Shown here piece by piece: positions 44,316-56,438 of a stretch of 64,000 bases of DNA; the stretch's first letter is position 1; every line of letters begins with the position of its first letter. Both the position numbers and the translations under genes were made by a program. Under the pieces are notes generated by a model that saw only the letters and a program-made list of their open reading frames with translations, was not told the DNA's origin and ran no database searches. Source of the stretch: Trissonchulus latispiculum (lineage: Eukaryota; Nematoda; Enoplea; Enoplida; Ironidae); assembly GCA_030248195.1 (NCBI GenBank), contig JASAND010024002.1, positions 1 to 64,000 on the forward strand, read 5' to 3'.

Positions 44316-47192
44316 TTAATCAAAGCAAGTCAATCAACAAGTCAAAGGTACATTAATCAATCATCAAAACAAACATCCTCATCATTATAAAAACAAACAT
44401 CACGACAACTAAGACTGTTTTATAGGATTATCTTGTTGAACCATTTTCTCTGTACAAAATTGGCACGTTCTGTTTTAGGATTTCTTCCACTGGTGATGGT
44501 GAAATCAGGGTTTGGAAATTTCTTGTTGGAAGGGTGTGCAGTTTCAAGAAAGGTTTCGATGGGAAAATGTTAGTTAAAATCGTTTCTTATATACGTAAAA
44601 TGACATATTTTACATTCGTAAGTTACATATAAGTAGTTTATGCAAAAGTCGTCAATCACATTAGTAAGTTCTTAACATTGTAAATCCACACGCTTTGTAA
44701 ACATTCAAAAACAGACACCTTTGATTTGAAATCAATACAGTCCTCACACTTCTAATGGGTTGGTATAAACTGACAAATTCTGAAAGAGATGCTTCACTTA
44801 TTAGAAGCTTAAGATGCACAGAAGTCTAATGATAAATGAATCTAATCCAACAGAAAAAGATGAAATAATGAAATATTAAATATGTTTAAATTGAGTCATA
44901 CAGCTGACAGGCAAACCAGTATAGCTTTCCAGGTCGTTTGTAACCAATCATATGCTCTTTTTCAAAATTTGGCACAGTTCTGTAGGAAGGCATAAAGCCA
45001 TTACATGTAACGAAATACTACCGAAATAGAGTATTACAACAGTAAAGTATATACGTACTTTCATAATTCAACAGTGATTATAACTTAGGGATTAAGCAGG
45101 TTTATTTTCTATTTAGCTAATAAAGTTAAGAAAAACATACGGCAAAGTTAGTACAGTAAAGGTTATATACCCAGTAAATTCACGAGAAATGAAAACATCT
45201 GCAAAATGTATAGTGTGTTTACCGTTATATAAAGAAGATAATTGCTTAGTGAACCTGATACAACTTTAACCTGCTTTTCTATGAGTGTGACCGCGTCTTG
45301 ACCACAACTTCAACGACGCCGTAGTGTGACTCACATAAATTGATCTAAACTCTGAATTGCTTCCGTTTCTATCTATTATACATAATCTTAACTGCTTAAC
45401 ATCCGCAATATGACTATACTCAGTTGTTCTGAGATTGAATTTGAAATGCGAAATGGCAGGTGCGCAATACTTTCGAATTCAACGGGGAGACCGATGAATT
45501 AAATTAAGTAATAGCCTAGATTCAAGCCGTCATCTGGCCTTCAATTTTGGCGTTCAGTTGGTGCCTAAATCGTGGATTTAAAGCGCTAAATACAAGTTAA
45601 AGTGTGATGCGAGCATCTGCGTTTTTCATAAAGAAGTCACACACTAACCTACCTCCTGCAGAGGCGAAAGGAGAGCGTATTGGGGTAGCGTTTCTATATT
45701 TTCAGTAATTAATGATTTGTCAAATTTGAGTCCTATTATTTGCATTTAAGAAATACGATGTTAATAATCATTTAGTTTGCATTTTCTGTCGAACGAAATA
45801 CGCCTCAACCTAATTTCAAATTCTGCTTTCAAATGTAAGTTGTTTCTGACTTGATCTACTTGGTTTGTTTATGGTCATGCTCCCGTCAGGGTTGGGAGTC
45901 TAGGTCTCGGTCTCTGAGATATGGAAAATTCGAATTTCCGAGCCACATGAAAAACATTCTGTAGAATATTAAGTGCTCCACCACTCTGCTTTCGAATTAC
46001 AAACTTCCAGGTTTTATTGATACAGTAACTTTTGAAGAATTTCTAATTAAATATTGATTGTTTTAATGGAAGTTAATAATGATTATTCTTGTTACTTCCT
46101 GCACGTATCAGGAAAGCTTGTGTTTATAGTAGAGATTTTTGAAAGCTACATGAACGGGAAAGGGACACTAACTTAGTCTGTTACCTCTTATCGAATATTA
46201 TATTTCAAACACCAAACACGATGTATGTGGTACTCCAATTCCAATAGAAGACCTGAAGAAATTAGCAATAGTTGGTTAGCAGATGGATATACACATTATT
46301 TGTCTTTATCTATCTATAAACTATTTATCTATCTTCTATTTACCTATTTTATCTATCAACCCCAACCTTTAAAAGCTGGTTGAATTGGAAAATTTTGGAA
46401 GTCAATGGATTTTAGTGTATTGAAACCAAAATTAAGCAACCATTCGTGAAAGATATCTGAGGTTCTGTTGTGAGTTGGACCAGTCCTAATTTGTTTAAAA
46501 TTGTTCTACAAATTTTTTGGTTAAAAATTGTTAGCAAAATGCCACCAACGTAAACTACATAAAATTGTTTTAACACCACCCAAGATGAGGAAAAACGTTG
46601 CTTTATGTTGGGTGTGTTTGGCAAATCCAAATACTTAAGATTTAACCTTACATAAAAGTCTACCATGTGCCAAAAATACGATCATATTGATATTGAATTG
46701 CTACACTATTGAAATCATCCGTATGTTCAACGATTGGCATCATGTATGCAAAAGATTAGGTCTCCTTAGTGTTTGCCACTGGTGATTCAAGGTTAAACGA
46801 TTAGAAAACTAATCATATTTATAAAATGTGAACAGATGTTGGTTAAACTGCTTCTATTGAAATTTACCGGTCAACTTAAAGTTTCATTCTGCTCCAAGTG
46901 CACCATATATTACTTTTAATATGGTTGTGGTACTTGTTTAAGCCATGAGGATTGTTTCCAGAATTTGTTTAAAGTTGAAAAAGCTAGATTTTACCTCTCG
47001 AGCTTGCATCGTTCAGCCCCTAGGCACTCAATCAGGCGTTAATCTTCCAATGTCTACACGGACACATGTAAGATCTAAACCATGGCTACTGAACTTGTTT
47101 AGTTATCAGACAACCTTTTTTTATTGACCAGATTTACTTTATTTACACTTCGACCAGAATTTGTATTGTATCTTTATTGTAATTTTAGATAA
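44316..47192. other. Non-coding centre of the giant element
   Basis: The stretch is 2.9 kb without a supported gene. An 84-codon minus-strand ORF at 46412-46666 has no features and is discounted. The region could hold introns or a long leader for the rightward ORF at 47193. Confidence 0.5.
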
Positions 47193-48263
47193 ATGGAGCA
47201 CCTATCCGGCCCAGTGGTGAATACTAATCCCACACCACTCCAACAACAACGCACTGCGTCTTCATCGGCAATGCCAACTGAACCTGTCAGACCCGTTCGT
47301 CGCACTAGTCAAGAAACAGGAGGGGCCGAATCCAGTGTATTTCCTAGAAGACGGAATCCCTCTTCGTTGGATTCTGAAATCCCAGAAGTTTTCGGAGCGC
47401 TTCACCAGGAAACACGAGTGCCTTTCAGTCGGGTTAATCAAATTTGCCGCGAAAACGGAATTCCATCATTCGGATCACCAGTACCAAATCGTGACAGTCA
47501 AGGTCCTGCCACCAGATTGCCCCCGCCATCATCTGCTGCTGCGCGACCAGTGGCTACGTCTCACCGTAACACCAGACCAGCTCCAAGACGTCACGTTGTT
47601 CATTCTGGGGCTCAGGCATCATCCCCACGTACAGACCGGACCGTTGCCGGCGCCAGTCGAATCGTCCACGATCCCAATCAATCCCCGGCCCACCAACCAG
47701 AGAGTTATCCTGGAGCGGTGGACCTGTTGCACATGATTCCTAGCGAAAATCCTTATCCAATTGGAACATTTTACGGACCTCTTCCCAATCCTCAGGGTCC
47801 TGAAGCTATTCAAATGCGAAATCTGCAGATTGAGTACGAAAATGCGGCACCCAAAGATCCTAGTATTCCTCTGCAGGACATTGTTCAGGGCGCGTTCCGG
47901 GAGTGCTACTTAAAAGCGCATCCATGGGCATCTACCCTTGGGGACCAAGCTGCATTCATTTCTTCTCTTGAGGAATTGCGGGGTACGATAATGCAGCTCC
48001 TTAATGACCGTCGATTCAAGACGATCAACAATTATCATCCTGAGCCTCCGTATGGGGAATTCCCCAACTATTACACCCGCCTGCAGGCCCAGGCCCGAGT
48101 CCCTCCACCAAGATACCCAATTAATCATTTTCATCATGGTCGAATTGGAGGGTATGACCAGCAACAGACGCCGTCCATTCAGCCGCAGACCGACAACTTC
48201 CTGTCGGCTAACACCCCGTACCCTCCACGTCGGGCACCCTCCACTGAGGAATCAGATGGTTAA
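47193..48263 (+). CDS. Proline-rich 356-residue protein of the giant element
   Basis: This is the longest intact ORF of the centre. Residues 1-180 are disordered and rich in Pro, Ser, Arg and Gln. Residues about 185-290 look folded (DLLHMIPSENPYPIGTFYG; a helical part with QGAFRECYLKAHPW and SLEELRGTIMQLL). The C-terminus is again Pro/Tyr-rich. No known domain is recognised and no catalytic acid triad is evident. The ATG sits 4 bases behind an acceptor-like TTGTAATTTTAG, so a 5' leader intron is likely. It has a GC content higher than its surroundings, typical of true coding DNA here. Confidence 0.6.
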   Translation: MEHLSGPVVNTNPTPLQQQRTASSSAMPTEPVRPVRRTSQETGGAESSVFPRRRNPSSLDSEIPEVFGALHQETRVPFSRVNQICRENGIPSFGSPVPNRDSQGPATRLPPPSSAAARPVATSHRNTRPAPRRHVVHSGAQASSPRTDRTVAGASRIVHDPNQSPAHQPESYPGAVDLLHMIPSENPYPIGTFYGPLPNPQGPEAIQMRNLQIEYENAAPKDPSIPLQDIVQGAFRECYLKAHPWASTLGDQAAFISSLEELRGTIMQLLNDRRFKTINNYHPEPPYGEFPNYYTRLQAQARVPPPRYPINHFHHGRIGGYDQQQTPSIQPQTDNFLSANTPYPPRRAPSTEESDG

Positions 48264-49692
48264 ACTAACATTTTTAATAACTTTTTTGGCAGTTTGTTTG
48301 TTTTTACTTATCTACTTTTATAAACATTAATGTACTTTATACCGTAATTAAGTTGTTCCTTTCTATGAATTTATGTTTTGCTTTGTAAATGCCATCTGAA
48401 CCAATACGTTTGTTGCAATTTTCAGCACGAACCAGAACCTTCGATTTGCATAGATGATTGAAAAAATAGTGGTAAAACATGGAACAAACGGCAAACAACT
48501 AGCTAGAATCTTGACCACAGTTAACTGAGTGTGGATAGTATGCACAGAGACAGAATTAAATATTTTTGGTATTATTTTGTTGTTTTTTGCTTTGGTATGT
48601 TTAACATTTTGAGAAAATGGTGAAATTTTTGGGAATTTTATATTGGAAAATTAACAGTTCGAGGAGTAGTTAAGTTAAATGAAAAGTTAATTAAGTTTTG
48701 GAGGAATTACACATTCAACAAGCTCATATATAGATTAACCATGAATTTGGCAGATGATTGGCTTGACTAAGCATTATACTAATGACAGTATGACATGGTT
48801 ATTTGTATAATAATTGTTTGCTATATTGTTACTAAGCGGTTATTACGTAAGATTATTGCACTGTGTACAGGCTTAGTAATTTTGTATATTTGGAATTGGT
48901 TATCTATGTTGCAATTATGTAGATGTAGACTTCTGTCGCCTATTCTTTTGTTAATTGCTTGTTATGCTTGTGAGGGTTTCAAGAAAAAGTCGTGTCAAAT
49001 TACAGAAACCCTCAAAAAATGTTGGCAGCAGTTTGAAATAGTAAAGGGAAGACATCACACCATATATAAAAGACTAATGTTGAGTGTTCTGTTTTTATAT
49101 CTATGTCGATTTGATTGATTGTTATATTAGTGACATTATCGGTTATTGACAAATCAAAGATTTGAGGAATTGACAATTTAAGGAATCGGAATTAGTAACG
49201 AGTTGGAATTGTTTTATTCTGTTCGTATTTTAGTGTATCAGTTATGGAAATTATATTGTATGAAAAGTAATATGGAATGGATCAATTAAATAATAACCGG
49301 CATTTTCCACATTTTTTTTCTTACTAATGGACAACGAAGAAGAAGAAATGTAAGCGTTCATACCGCGATTAGCAGAACTCAAGTCAGGGCCGCGATTGTC
49401 TAAAGACTAGTAATGTGATAATACTGAAGAAGAATGGGGTTGAGGAATCTGTTTATAAAGCAATAGAGATGGTTGTGGAGCAGACCCATAGAAGGTCGAC
49501 CTCACTTGAAAATAGAATAGAACAGCTTATTGAAATTAGAAGTTGTAGACAGTCTCTAAGCAAGACAGGGTAATCCCGCTGGGACCCCACCCAGCAAAAG
49601 AGAGTCGGAGTTTGTAGACAGTCTTTGGGTAAGAGAGGGTACTCCCGCTGGGATGAAAAAATACACTTAACACTAGTTAGTGGAGTGGATCA
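48264..49692. other. Right part of the unique centre, mostly non-coding
   Basis: A hydrophobic ORF at 48795-49118 (107 codons) lies here and is listed separately. Two near-identical segments near 49545-49580 and 49608-49645 (AGACAGTCT...CCCGCTGGGA) form a short direct repeat. Nothing else is recognised. Confidence 0.5.
48795..49118 (+). CDS. Possible small membrane protein
   Basis: The 107-residue ORF has two or three hydrophobic stretches (ICIIIVCYIV; LCTGLVILYIW; LLSPILLLIACYA) and a short Lys-rich segment. Hydrophobic ORFs arise easily in AT-rich DNA, and no family or start context supports it. Listed only because it is intact and in the right-facing direction of the centre. Confidence 0.2.
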   Translation: MVICIIIVCYIVTKRLLRKIIALCTGLVILYIWNWLSMLQLCRCRLLSPILLLIACYACEGFKKKSCQITETLKKCWQQFEIVKGRHHTIYKRLMLSVLFLYLCRFD

Positions 49693-52600
49693 GAAATTTT
49701 GTGAGATTATTGAATACTCAAGAAATCTAGGACTCTATAGCCGTCTGAACCAATTTATTGAATAAAAAACACAACAAGTTATCATGACCAAACACAACAC
49801 AACACTATTAGCAAACACAAAACACAAAGTAAGCACAAACCACAAAGTACAAACCACCTCCAGATATGAAACAACACAAAATAGATATATTTTTACACAA
49901 AGTACAGTAAGTAAGTTAAAATACTGTCAGCAATACAATCAACCGATAGGATGGCCAAGGATAACATATACTGTAACCAACATATTAGTCACTCTTTCAA
50001 CAACATATTTCGTAGTGGGCCGTTGCCGGAATGCCCATTCCAGAATATCTTGACTTTCAACCCTATCAATAAATCTTTCCAGATCTGATCTATTAGCAAT
50101 TAAGGGAGGGAATGTGAACATGGATGTATTGTTACTGGCGTAATAATAGATAGACTCTTCAGTCAGGTGGTTGCGCAGGATGAATCCGAATGATATGTTC
50201 CACTTCGACTTGTTTCGTTGTTGTGGGTAAGCTGATCTTATAGCATCCGTGATCTCTTCCATATCCTGACCGTCCAATCGGAAATTATACTGGCGGATGA
50301 CCTTCCTCTCGTTCTTGTGTGTTCGTATTCGATGCCAATTTTGTCTATAGATATCACTGGCATCTGGTGGAGGAAATACTGGATCATCTGGAAATTCCCT
50401 TGGTTTGGAACTAGGAGGATCAGGTGGATGTTGTGTGCGTTGATGGTTCAGGAGATCCAGGAAACTCGCACCGCACTGACCGCATCTATGATACTCGCTG
50501 ATATGCTCTCCCAGGTCCGTCTGTGTGGCAAATGACTGATTGCAATGCTGGCATGTTAGTGGTTGATGATCTGACTTTTCATGTTTACGCAGCAGCCTTT
50601 GGTTAGGGAACTCCTGTCCACACCTTCCACAATGAACGACTCGATGCTGTTGGCGAATATGTTTGGTGAGACCACTTTTCCTAGCAAATGTCGATCCACA
50701 TGTAGGGCATGCTAAAACAGGGACAGTTTACAAGGGTAGGTGGTAAAAATTAAAGGTGAATCAAGGGTAATTGGTCATATCTGCAAATTTCTTTCAAATA
50801 GGTATCATTTCAGTGATATATCAACCATCATTACGCATGCTTTCTTACCGTTCATCTCTGGTCAAGATAAATTTCCTGTGTTCAGAACAAAAGATAATAC
50901 AATATAAATACAATATATTCAATACAATATAAATTTCGTCCTCAAATGGTTAACATCAATTTCCTGTGTTTAGAATTCGTCCAAAGAAGTCGGAAATGTG
51001 AACATACAAGAATATAGTATAATCACTTTGCAACATCACTGAATCAGGTTTCATTAGTCTTGAGTGTGTATTTGTTTCCCTGAACTCTACTTGACTCCCC
51101 GAATTTGACTTCTATTCCAGCGACAACTTTATTATACATCATGACATTAACATCTTTGTCCGCCAATTTTCACTATTTTTTCCATTTTTACTCCAACTTT
51201 AGTTAATTATTACTAACTAATTAGTTGTTGTATGAGGTTGAAAGTGTCGTGCAGTGGTGTTCGACATCTGCTTTATAAGTATATAACAAAACTATAGTCA
51301 TAACTTTAAATTTATTATGTTAAATTCCGCTGGGAAAATAATTGTCACCTTAATTTTGGCATTTTTCCACAATATTTCACCAACTTTAATTAATTATTGC
51401 TAACTAATTAGTCGCCGTATGAGGATCAAAGTGTCGTGCAGTGTTGTTGAGAATGTGCTCTACATGATGACACAAATATTTCAGTGGAAACTTCATGTTT
51501 ATTATATTAAATTCCACTGGGAAAATAATTGTCACCTTAATTTTGGCAATTTTCGTTACTTTGTTCAAACGTTGATTAACTGTTGCAAAATAATTAGTTA
51601 TTGTATCAGGTTGAAAGAGTCGTGCAGCGGTGTTGTGCTCTATACTGGGATACCAATCTTTTAATGATAATGTTAGGTTTAATATATTTTATTCCACTGG
51701 GAAAATAGTTACCACCTTAATTTTGGCAATTTTCACTATCCTACACCAACATTAATTAACTATTGCAAACTAATTAGTTGTTGTATGAGGTTGAAAGCGT
51801 CGTGCAGTGTGGTTGAGAGTGTGCTTGATAGGTGTGTAACTAAAGCATAATTATAACTTTTATTTTATTATGCTTTATTCTACTGGGAAAATAGTTACCA
51901 CTTTCATTTTGGCTGTTTTCGTTACTTTGTTCAGATTTTAATTAATTATTGCTAACTAATTGGGTGCTCTATGAGTGTCGTGCAGTGGTGTCGGGAATGT
52001 GCTCTATCAGTGTGTGTCAAAATTTCCATGCTAACTTTCCGTTTATTTTGTATTATTCCACTGGAAGTTAACACTAGAATTTCACTGCATTACTTAGTCT
52101 TTATTTTCATTCTATAGTTAAACTTGTATGCGGAAACGTTAAGGATTCACGCAAATTCATCAAGAATCCAAAATTAACCCAAAAGCGATTTAGCCTTGAG
52201 GAATTGAAACATTTACCCAAACATCATACAACCTTTCAAGGAATCCAAAATTTACCCAAAATTTCTGAGGATTCAACACCCACATCTCCATTTGAGGAAG
52301 CAAAAATTAGCCCAAAAGTTCAAATACTTTACATTGAGGAATCGAAAATTAACCTAAAAACAATTAATCATTCAGGAAGATTTACCCAAAATGTTAATGT
52401 GAGGAATCATTTATTAGCCCAAACCCATGAATCATTCAAGAAACTCAGTTTGAAGAATCCTATATTAGCCCAAATATTAACTTGAGGAATCGAAAAATTA
52501 GCCCAAAACTCATTAATCATACATCACATGAGGAATTCTATATTAGCCCAAAAGTAATTATTCATATAAGCTTTGAGGAATTTTACATTAAACCCAAAAG

Positions 52601-53201
52601 ATATGACGTTTGAAGAATTCTATATTAACCCACCTAATTAGTTTCTTATAAGCTTTGAGGAATTGAAAATTATCCCAAAGTCGTTAATCTTAAGTACACG
52701 TAAGTTTTGAGGAATTCGATATTACCCTAAAAGTAATTAATCGCATAATCTTTGTCTTACATTAGCCCGAAGGATATTAAGTTTGAGGAATTCAACCCAA
52801 AAGGCTGTTAATCTTTCCTACAATTAAGCTTGAGGAATCTAATATTAGCCCACATCATCTCTCTCTCTCAAGCTTTGAGGAATTGAAAATTCGCCCAAAA
52901 CTCACAAGCTTTCAAGAATCCCACACAAATTTTGAAATATTTGACATTGAGGAATCGAAAATTAACCCAAAAGCTATTAATCAAATGAGTAATTAAGTTT
53001 GAGGAATCAGAAATTAGCCCACATCAATACCACAGCAACTATGTTTTGAAGAATCCTATATTAGCCCATAATGTCTCTTAAGCTTTGAGGAATTAAAAAT
53101 TGAACCCAAAAGTAATTACTCTTTAATGGGGAATTAAAAATTTTGACCAAAAGCTATTAAGGAATCCATACAACGGCAATTAAGGCTGAGCTGTCCAATT
53201 A
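49693..53201. repeat. Right arm of the giant inverted repeat
   Basis: Inverted complement of the left arm: intact zinc-finger gene (49939-50855), six 184 bp satellite units (about 51105-52070) and the outer TTGAGGAAT/ATTAGCCCAAAA block (52190-53160). It ends in GAGCTGTCCAATTA. Confidence 0.9.
49939..50855 (-). CDS. Arm-borne C2H2 zinc-finger protein with conserved C-terminal domain, intact copy
   Basis: Exons are 50849-50855 (ATG AAC G) and 49939-50711; donor GTAAGA and acceptor CCCTGTTTTAG join in phase 1. The product is about 259 residues. Four C2H2-type fingers occupy residues 4-100 (CPTC, CGRC, CQHC, CGQC). A Pro-rich linker follows, then a domain with DIYRQNWHRIRTH, a WNISFGFIL strand, YYYASNN, and a helix-rich end (LERFIDRV, ILEWAFRQRP). 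I recall proteins of this layout recurring in other invertebrate genomes, but cannot confirm it. The DNA-binding N-terminus plus conserved C-terminus make it the best candidate for the element's own mobility or maintenance protein. Confidence 0.75.
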
Positions 53202-53754
53202 ATTTTAATAGAGTCCTCAACATACAAAAGAATTGAACATATGGTAGGCACTAAGTCCACAATTGGGCAGATGGTAGGACACAAATAAGCCATAAGTTTA
53301 ACCACAAGTTTAAAATTCACCAGACAGATGATAAGCCAGAACATTAATTAGGTCATTAATTCTTGACAGCTAGTGACAGCTAAGTGTCAAATTTTGACAG
53401 GTCTGGGCTGATCCAAGAATGGAACCGGTTTTTGATCCCAAAGTGCTCCCATTTGAAGTCTCCTATACTACTTGAATAATATCTGGCCAAAAAATTAGAA
53501 AGCTAAATTGTTTGTCTCAAACCGCTTCAAAATAGCTACCATAAAGTATATACTTTCGGAACCGGCATAATGAGCCCTTTCGTTTCAAGAAATGTTTTCT
53601 GAAATTTTCTGTGCAACTTCAGAGGTTGCCGCTTTTGTAGTTCCAGAAAGATCGGTAAAGGGTTGAGTCAGAAAGGTTTCAGAAAATTCGTCACACTAAA
53701 TTCCAGTTTCTTTGGTTAAGAAAGCTGTTCTCGATTTGCAAAATCCCTTCTCAG
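53202..53754. other. Interval without recognised gene
   Basis: Ordinary AT-rich DNA between the giant element and a palindrome-rich cluster. No supported feature. Confidence 0.5.
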
Positions 53755-54080
53755 GGCCTTTTCATAAAATAATTAAACGGATTAACTTAGAAGTTTAATC
53801 ATTTTATGAATACGCTCACGGATTAAACGGATTAAAGTTTAATCCGTGACTTAAACGGACTAGTTTAATCCGTCGATCAAAAATCTTTTCATAAAATACC
53901 GACGGATTAAAGTTTAATCCGTGACGTATTCATAAAATCGCGACGGACTAAAAACTTGGCGGATTAAACTTTAATCCGCGGCCTTTTCATAAAATGATTA
54001 AGTTCAATCCATTTAGTCCGTCACTTAAAAAACAGTTCAAAAGCACTAAAGTTTAATCCTTGTTATTTGCGGGGATTAAA
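53755..54080. repeat. Cluster of short palindromes around GGATTAAA/TTTAATCC
   Basis: At least five interleaved copies of GGATTAAA followed closely by TTTAATCC (for example GGATTAAACTTTAATCC near 53962) alternate with TTTTCATAAAAT words. Many hairpins can form. The pattern suggests repeated insertion of a tiny foldback element into itself. Confidence 0.75.
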
Positions 54081-54106
54081 TGGATTAAATATCAATTATA
54101 GTAACG

Positions 54107-54153
54107 ATTCCGTTTGGAGACATCAATTTTAAATCGTTATTGCTCATCCATTA
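54107..54153. repeat. Partial GGTGGTGATTCC-type TTAA repeat, host of the TA element
   Basis: GATTCCGTTTGGAGACATCAA matches the left end of the element at 36685 and continues after the TA insertion at 55726. The rest of this copy to the right cannot be followed with confidence. Confidence 0.55.
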
Positions 54154-55723
54154 CACTCTTAGAAATACTTTAGTAGTTTCTACTGGAACAACTCCAGTAG
54201 CTCAGAAATACTAAAGACTTTAGTAGATTTGACTGGATGGTGGAGTAATAAGTACTGGAGGTAGTCCAGTAACAAGTACTGGAAATGTCTTATTAAGAAA
54301 TAACTGGTTTCTCCAGTAGTTTCTACTAAATATTTTAGTAGCATTTACTGGATTTGGGTTGTTAAACTTACTGGATTTTCCAGTAATTTTTACTGGATCC
54401 AGTATTAAATTGCACCAAACTCCTACAATGTGTCAAAACACAAAAATACTGGATTTCCAGTAATTTCTACTAGTTTGTCCAATAATATCTACTGGACTCC
54501 TGAAATACCCCGAGCACCAAAAATACTGGATTTTCCAGTAATTTCTACTGGTTTCTCCAGTAATATCTACTGGTCTCCTGAAATACCACGAGCACCAAAA
54601 ATACTGGATTTTCCAATAATTTCTACTGGTTTCTCCAGTAATATATATCTACTGGACTCCAGAAAAGCCCGAGCACCACAGATACAGGATTTTCCAGTAA
54701 TTTCTTCTGGCTTTGCCAGTAATATCTTCTGGATTCCTAAAATACTCCGGTCATCAAAAATATGGTTGAATGAAGATGCAGTGCTTTTCATTAGTTATTA
54801 CTTAACACTGGTACTTTGTTGTAAATTCACGTAGTGTTTGTTTGTGTTATGCTATGGTTTGTAAGGTTTGTTTTCCAAAAAACGCTATATAGGTAAATTG
54901 CAGTTGAGAATTAGTTTTCAGCGATCAGATTTTGGGCAAGTCATTTGTCCTGGTCTCTGCTTCTGTATCAACAGAAGTTAAGGGGCTCATTTTTGTAGCC
55001 GTTATGCACTTTCGTGGGTGCTGACGGCTGGGAAGGCAAAGTGGGGGATTTTCCAAGGTTGGGAAAATCACCCATTATGAATGGAGTGAAAATCCATTGG
55101 TGACTGGTAACCAATCTAATTGATTAGTATGACATAAAATCTCCATCGTAAGAGGTTGAAACGCATACAGTTTAGTTCCGAGAATATGTGTGCTTTCTAA
55201 AAATTCAGTATTTTTATAGGTGTTCAGACTATATTAGGAGTCTAGTAGATATTACTGGACAAACTAGTAGAAATTACTGGAAAATCCAGTATTTTGGGTA
55301 CTCAGATTGTATTAGGAGTCTAGTAGAAACCACTGGAGAAAGTAGTAAAAACTACTGGAAAATCCAGTATTTTTGGTACTCAGACTATTTTAGGAGATTG
55401 GTAGAATCTACTACTGAGTCCAGTAGAAATTACTGGAAAATCCAGTATTTTTGCCCCCGAAAAATTTTTGGGGGATCCAGTGTATAATACTAAATATCTA
55501 GTAGAAACTACTGGAAATTCCAGTAGTTAGTATGTCAAAGCAGTAAAGAGTTCTACATAGATTATCTAGTACAGTTTACTAGCTATTTCCAGTAGTTTTT
55601 AAAATACTGGACTACTTTAGTAGGAAAATACTAATCGCTCCGCTATGTCTTTATCGCACTGGAGCACTTTAGTAGGAAATTACTAAGCTTCCAGTACTTT
55701 CTACTGGAACATTTCTAAGAGTG
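54154..55723. mobile_element. Foldback MITE with TA target duplication (Tc1/mariner-like target)
   Basis: The 1,570 bp element begins CACTCTTAGAAAT and ends with its complement. The TA dinucleotides at 54152-54153 and 55724-55725 are the duplication. The flanks (CATCCAT|TA|CTTGGAG) rejoin to match the unbroken repeat at about 36731-36746, which serves as an empty site. The interior consists of many ACTGGA/TCCAGT palindromes, left-half motifs inverted in the right half. ORFs inside are repeat artefacts. Confidence 0.88.
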
Positions 55724-55725
55724 TA

Positions 55726-56438
55726 CTTGGAGTTAGGCAATCATTTTTCCTGCTGCGCCTCAGCGCAGCAGGTCTCTTCTGTTTGCTCGGCCCGAGCCCT
55801 CACACGCATTTTGCTTGATAAATGTACTCTTCACCATAAATGCGTGCAAATAATGGCTTAAGATAGGCCTTGCATGATTTATGTGTGAAATCTTGTTTTT
55901 CATTCCAAAGAACTTCTGATTCCGATTGATGTATATATTACGCATATGTAACTTTCTATTCCAAAATCGGAAATATCTATTCTCTGTTATAATTGACGAC
56001 TCATCGTTACAGTTAAACTTTTGTCATTAATTTCTCAGCAAAGATTTCTCAAATACGATAACATTTACTGGAACATGTGCTAATATACATATGAATGCTA
56101 AATAGTTTAACATTATTTTCGATATAAAAGTGAATTCCTCAAGCTTTATAAAAATTTTTAACAAGCTTTATAAAAAATCTTTAAACAATGTTTTGCACGT
56201 ATATTTTCTGCAGTAAGTAATTAAGAGCTCTCTTATAAAATAATTAGCTGCGCAGCAGGTTTACAATTGCTTAAATGTCCGTCCAGCGGAAACTGAACCT
56301 TTTGCTCAAAATGTTGCTTGTTATATCAAAATGTAGCTAAGTTTGATTGATGCTCATAATATATGTACGATGCTCATAATATATGTACAACATTCTACTA
56401 CTATTTAAAAACTAGTTCAGTATAGCCAGTCTGTACTT
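55726..56438. other. Interval without recognised gene
   Basis: The first bases continue the interrupted TTAA-type repeat. A perfect short palindrome CCTGCTGCGCCTCAGCGCAGCAGG lies near 55750. No gene is supported. Confidence 0.45.

Larger units (their letters stand above)
38922..53201. mobile_element. Giant inverted-repeat element with gene-bearing arms (14.3 kb)
   Basis: The outermost bases TAATTGGACAGCTC on the left are the complement of GAGCTGTCCAATTA on the right. Inverted identity continues through satellite blocks and a zinc-finger gene to about 43358 on the left and 49693 on the right. The unique centre (about 6.3 kb) holds a second zinc-finger ORF and a proline-rich ORF. No transposase, polymerase or integrase is recognisable. 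A target duplication could not be fixed because the ends are palindromic AATT. The arms differ in length (about 4.4 against 3.5 kb), mostly through satellite copy number. Confidence 0.85.

Noticed and set aside
46412..46666. 84-codon minus-strand ORF in the giant element's centre
   Set aside because: No homology signature, no splice or start context, and AT-rich composition like non-coding neighbours.
52204..52485. 93-codon ORF in the right arm of the giant element
   Set aside because: It is translation of the outer satellite block; the same repeat in the left arm is not open in the matching frame.
54430..54834. 134-codon ORF and its opposite-strand partner
   Set aside because: Both translate ACTGGA/TCCAGT palindromic repeats inside the TA-flanked element.
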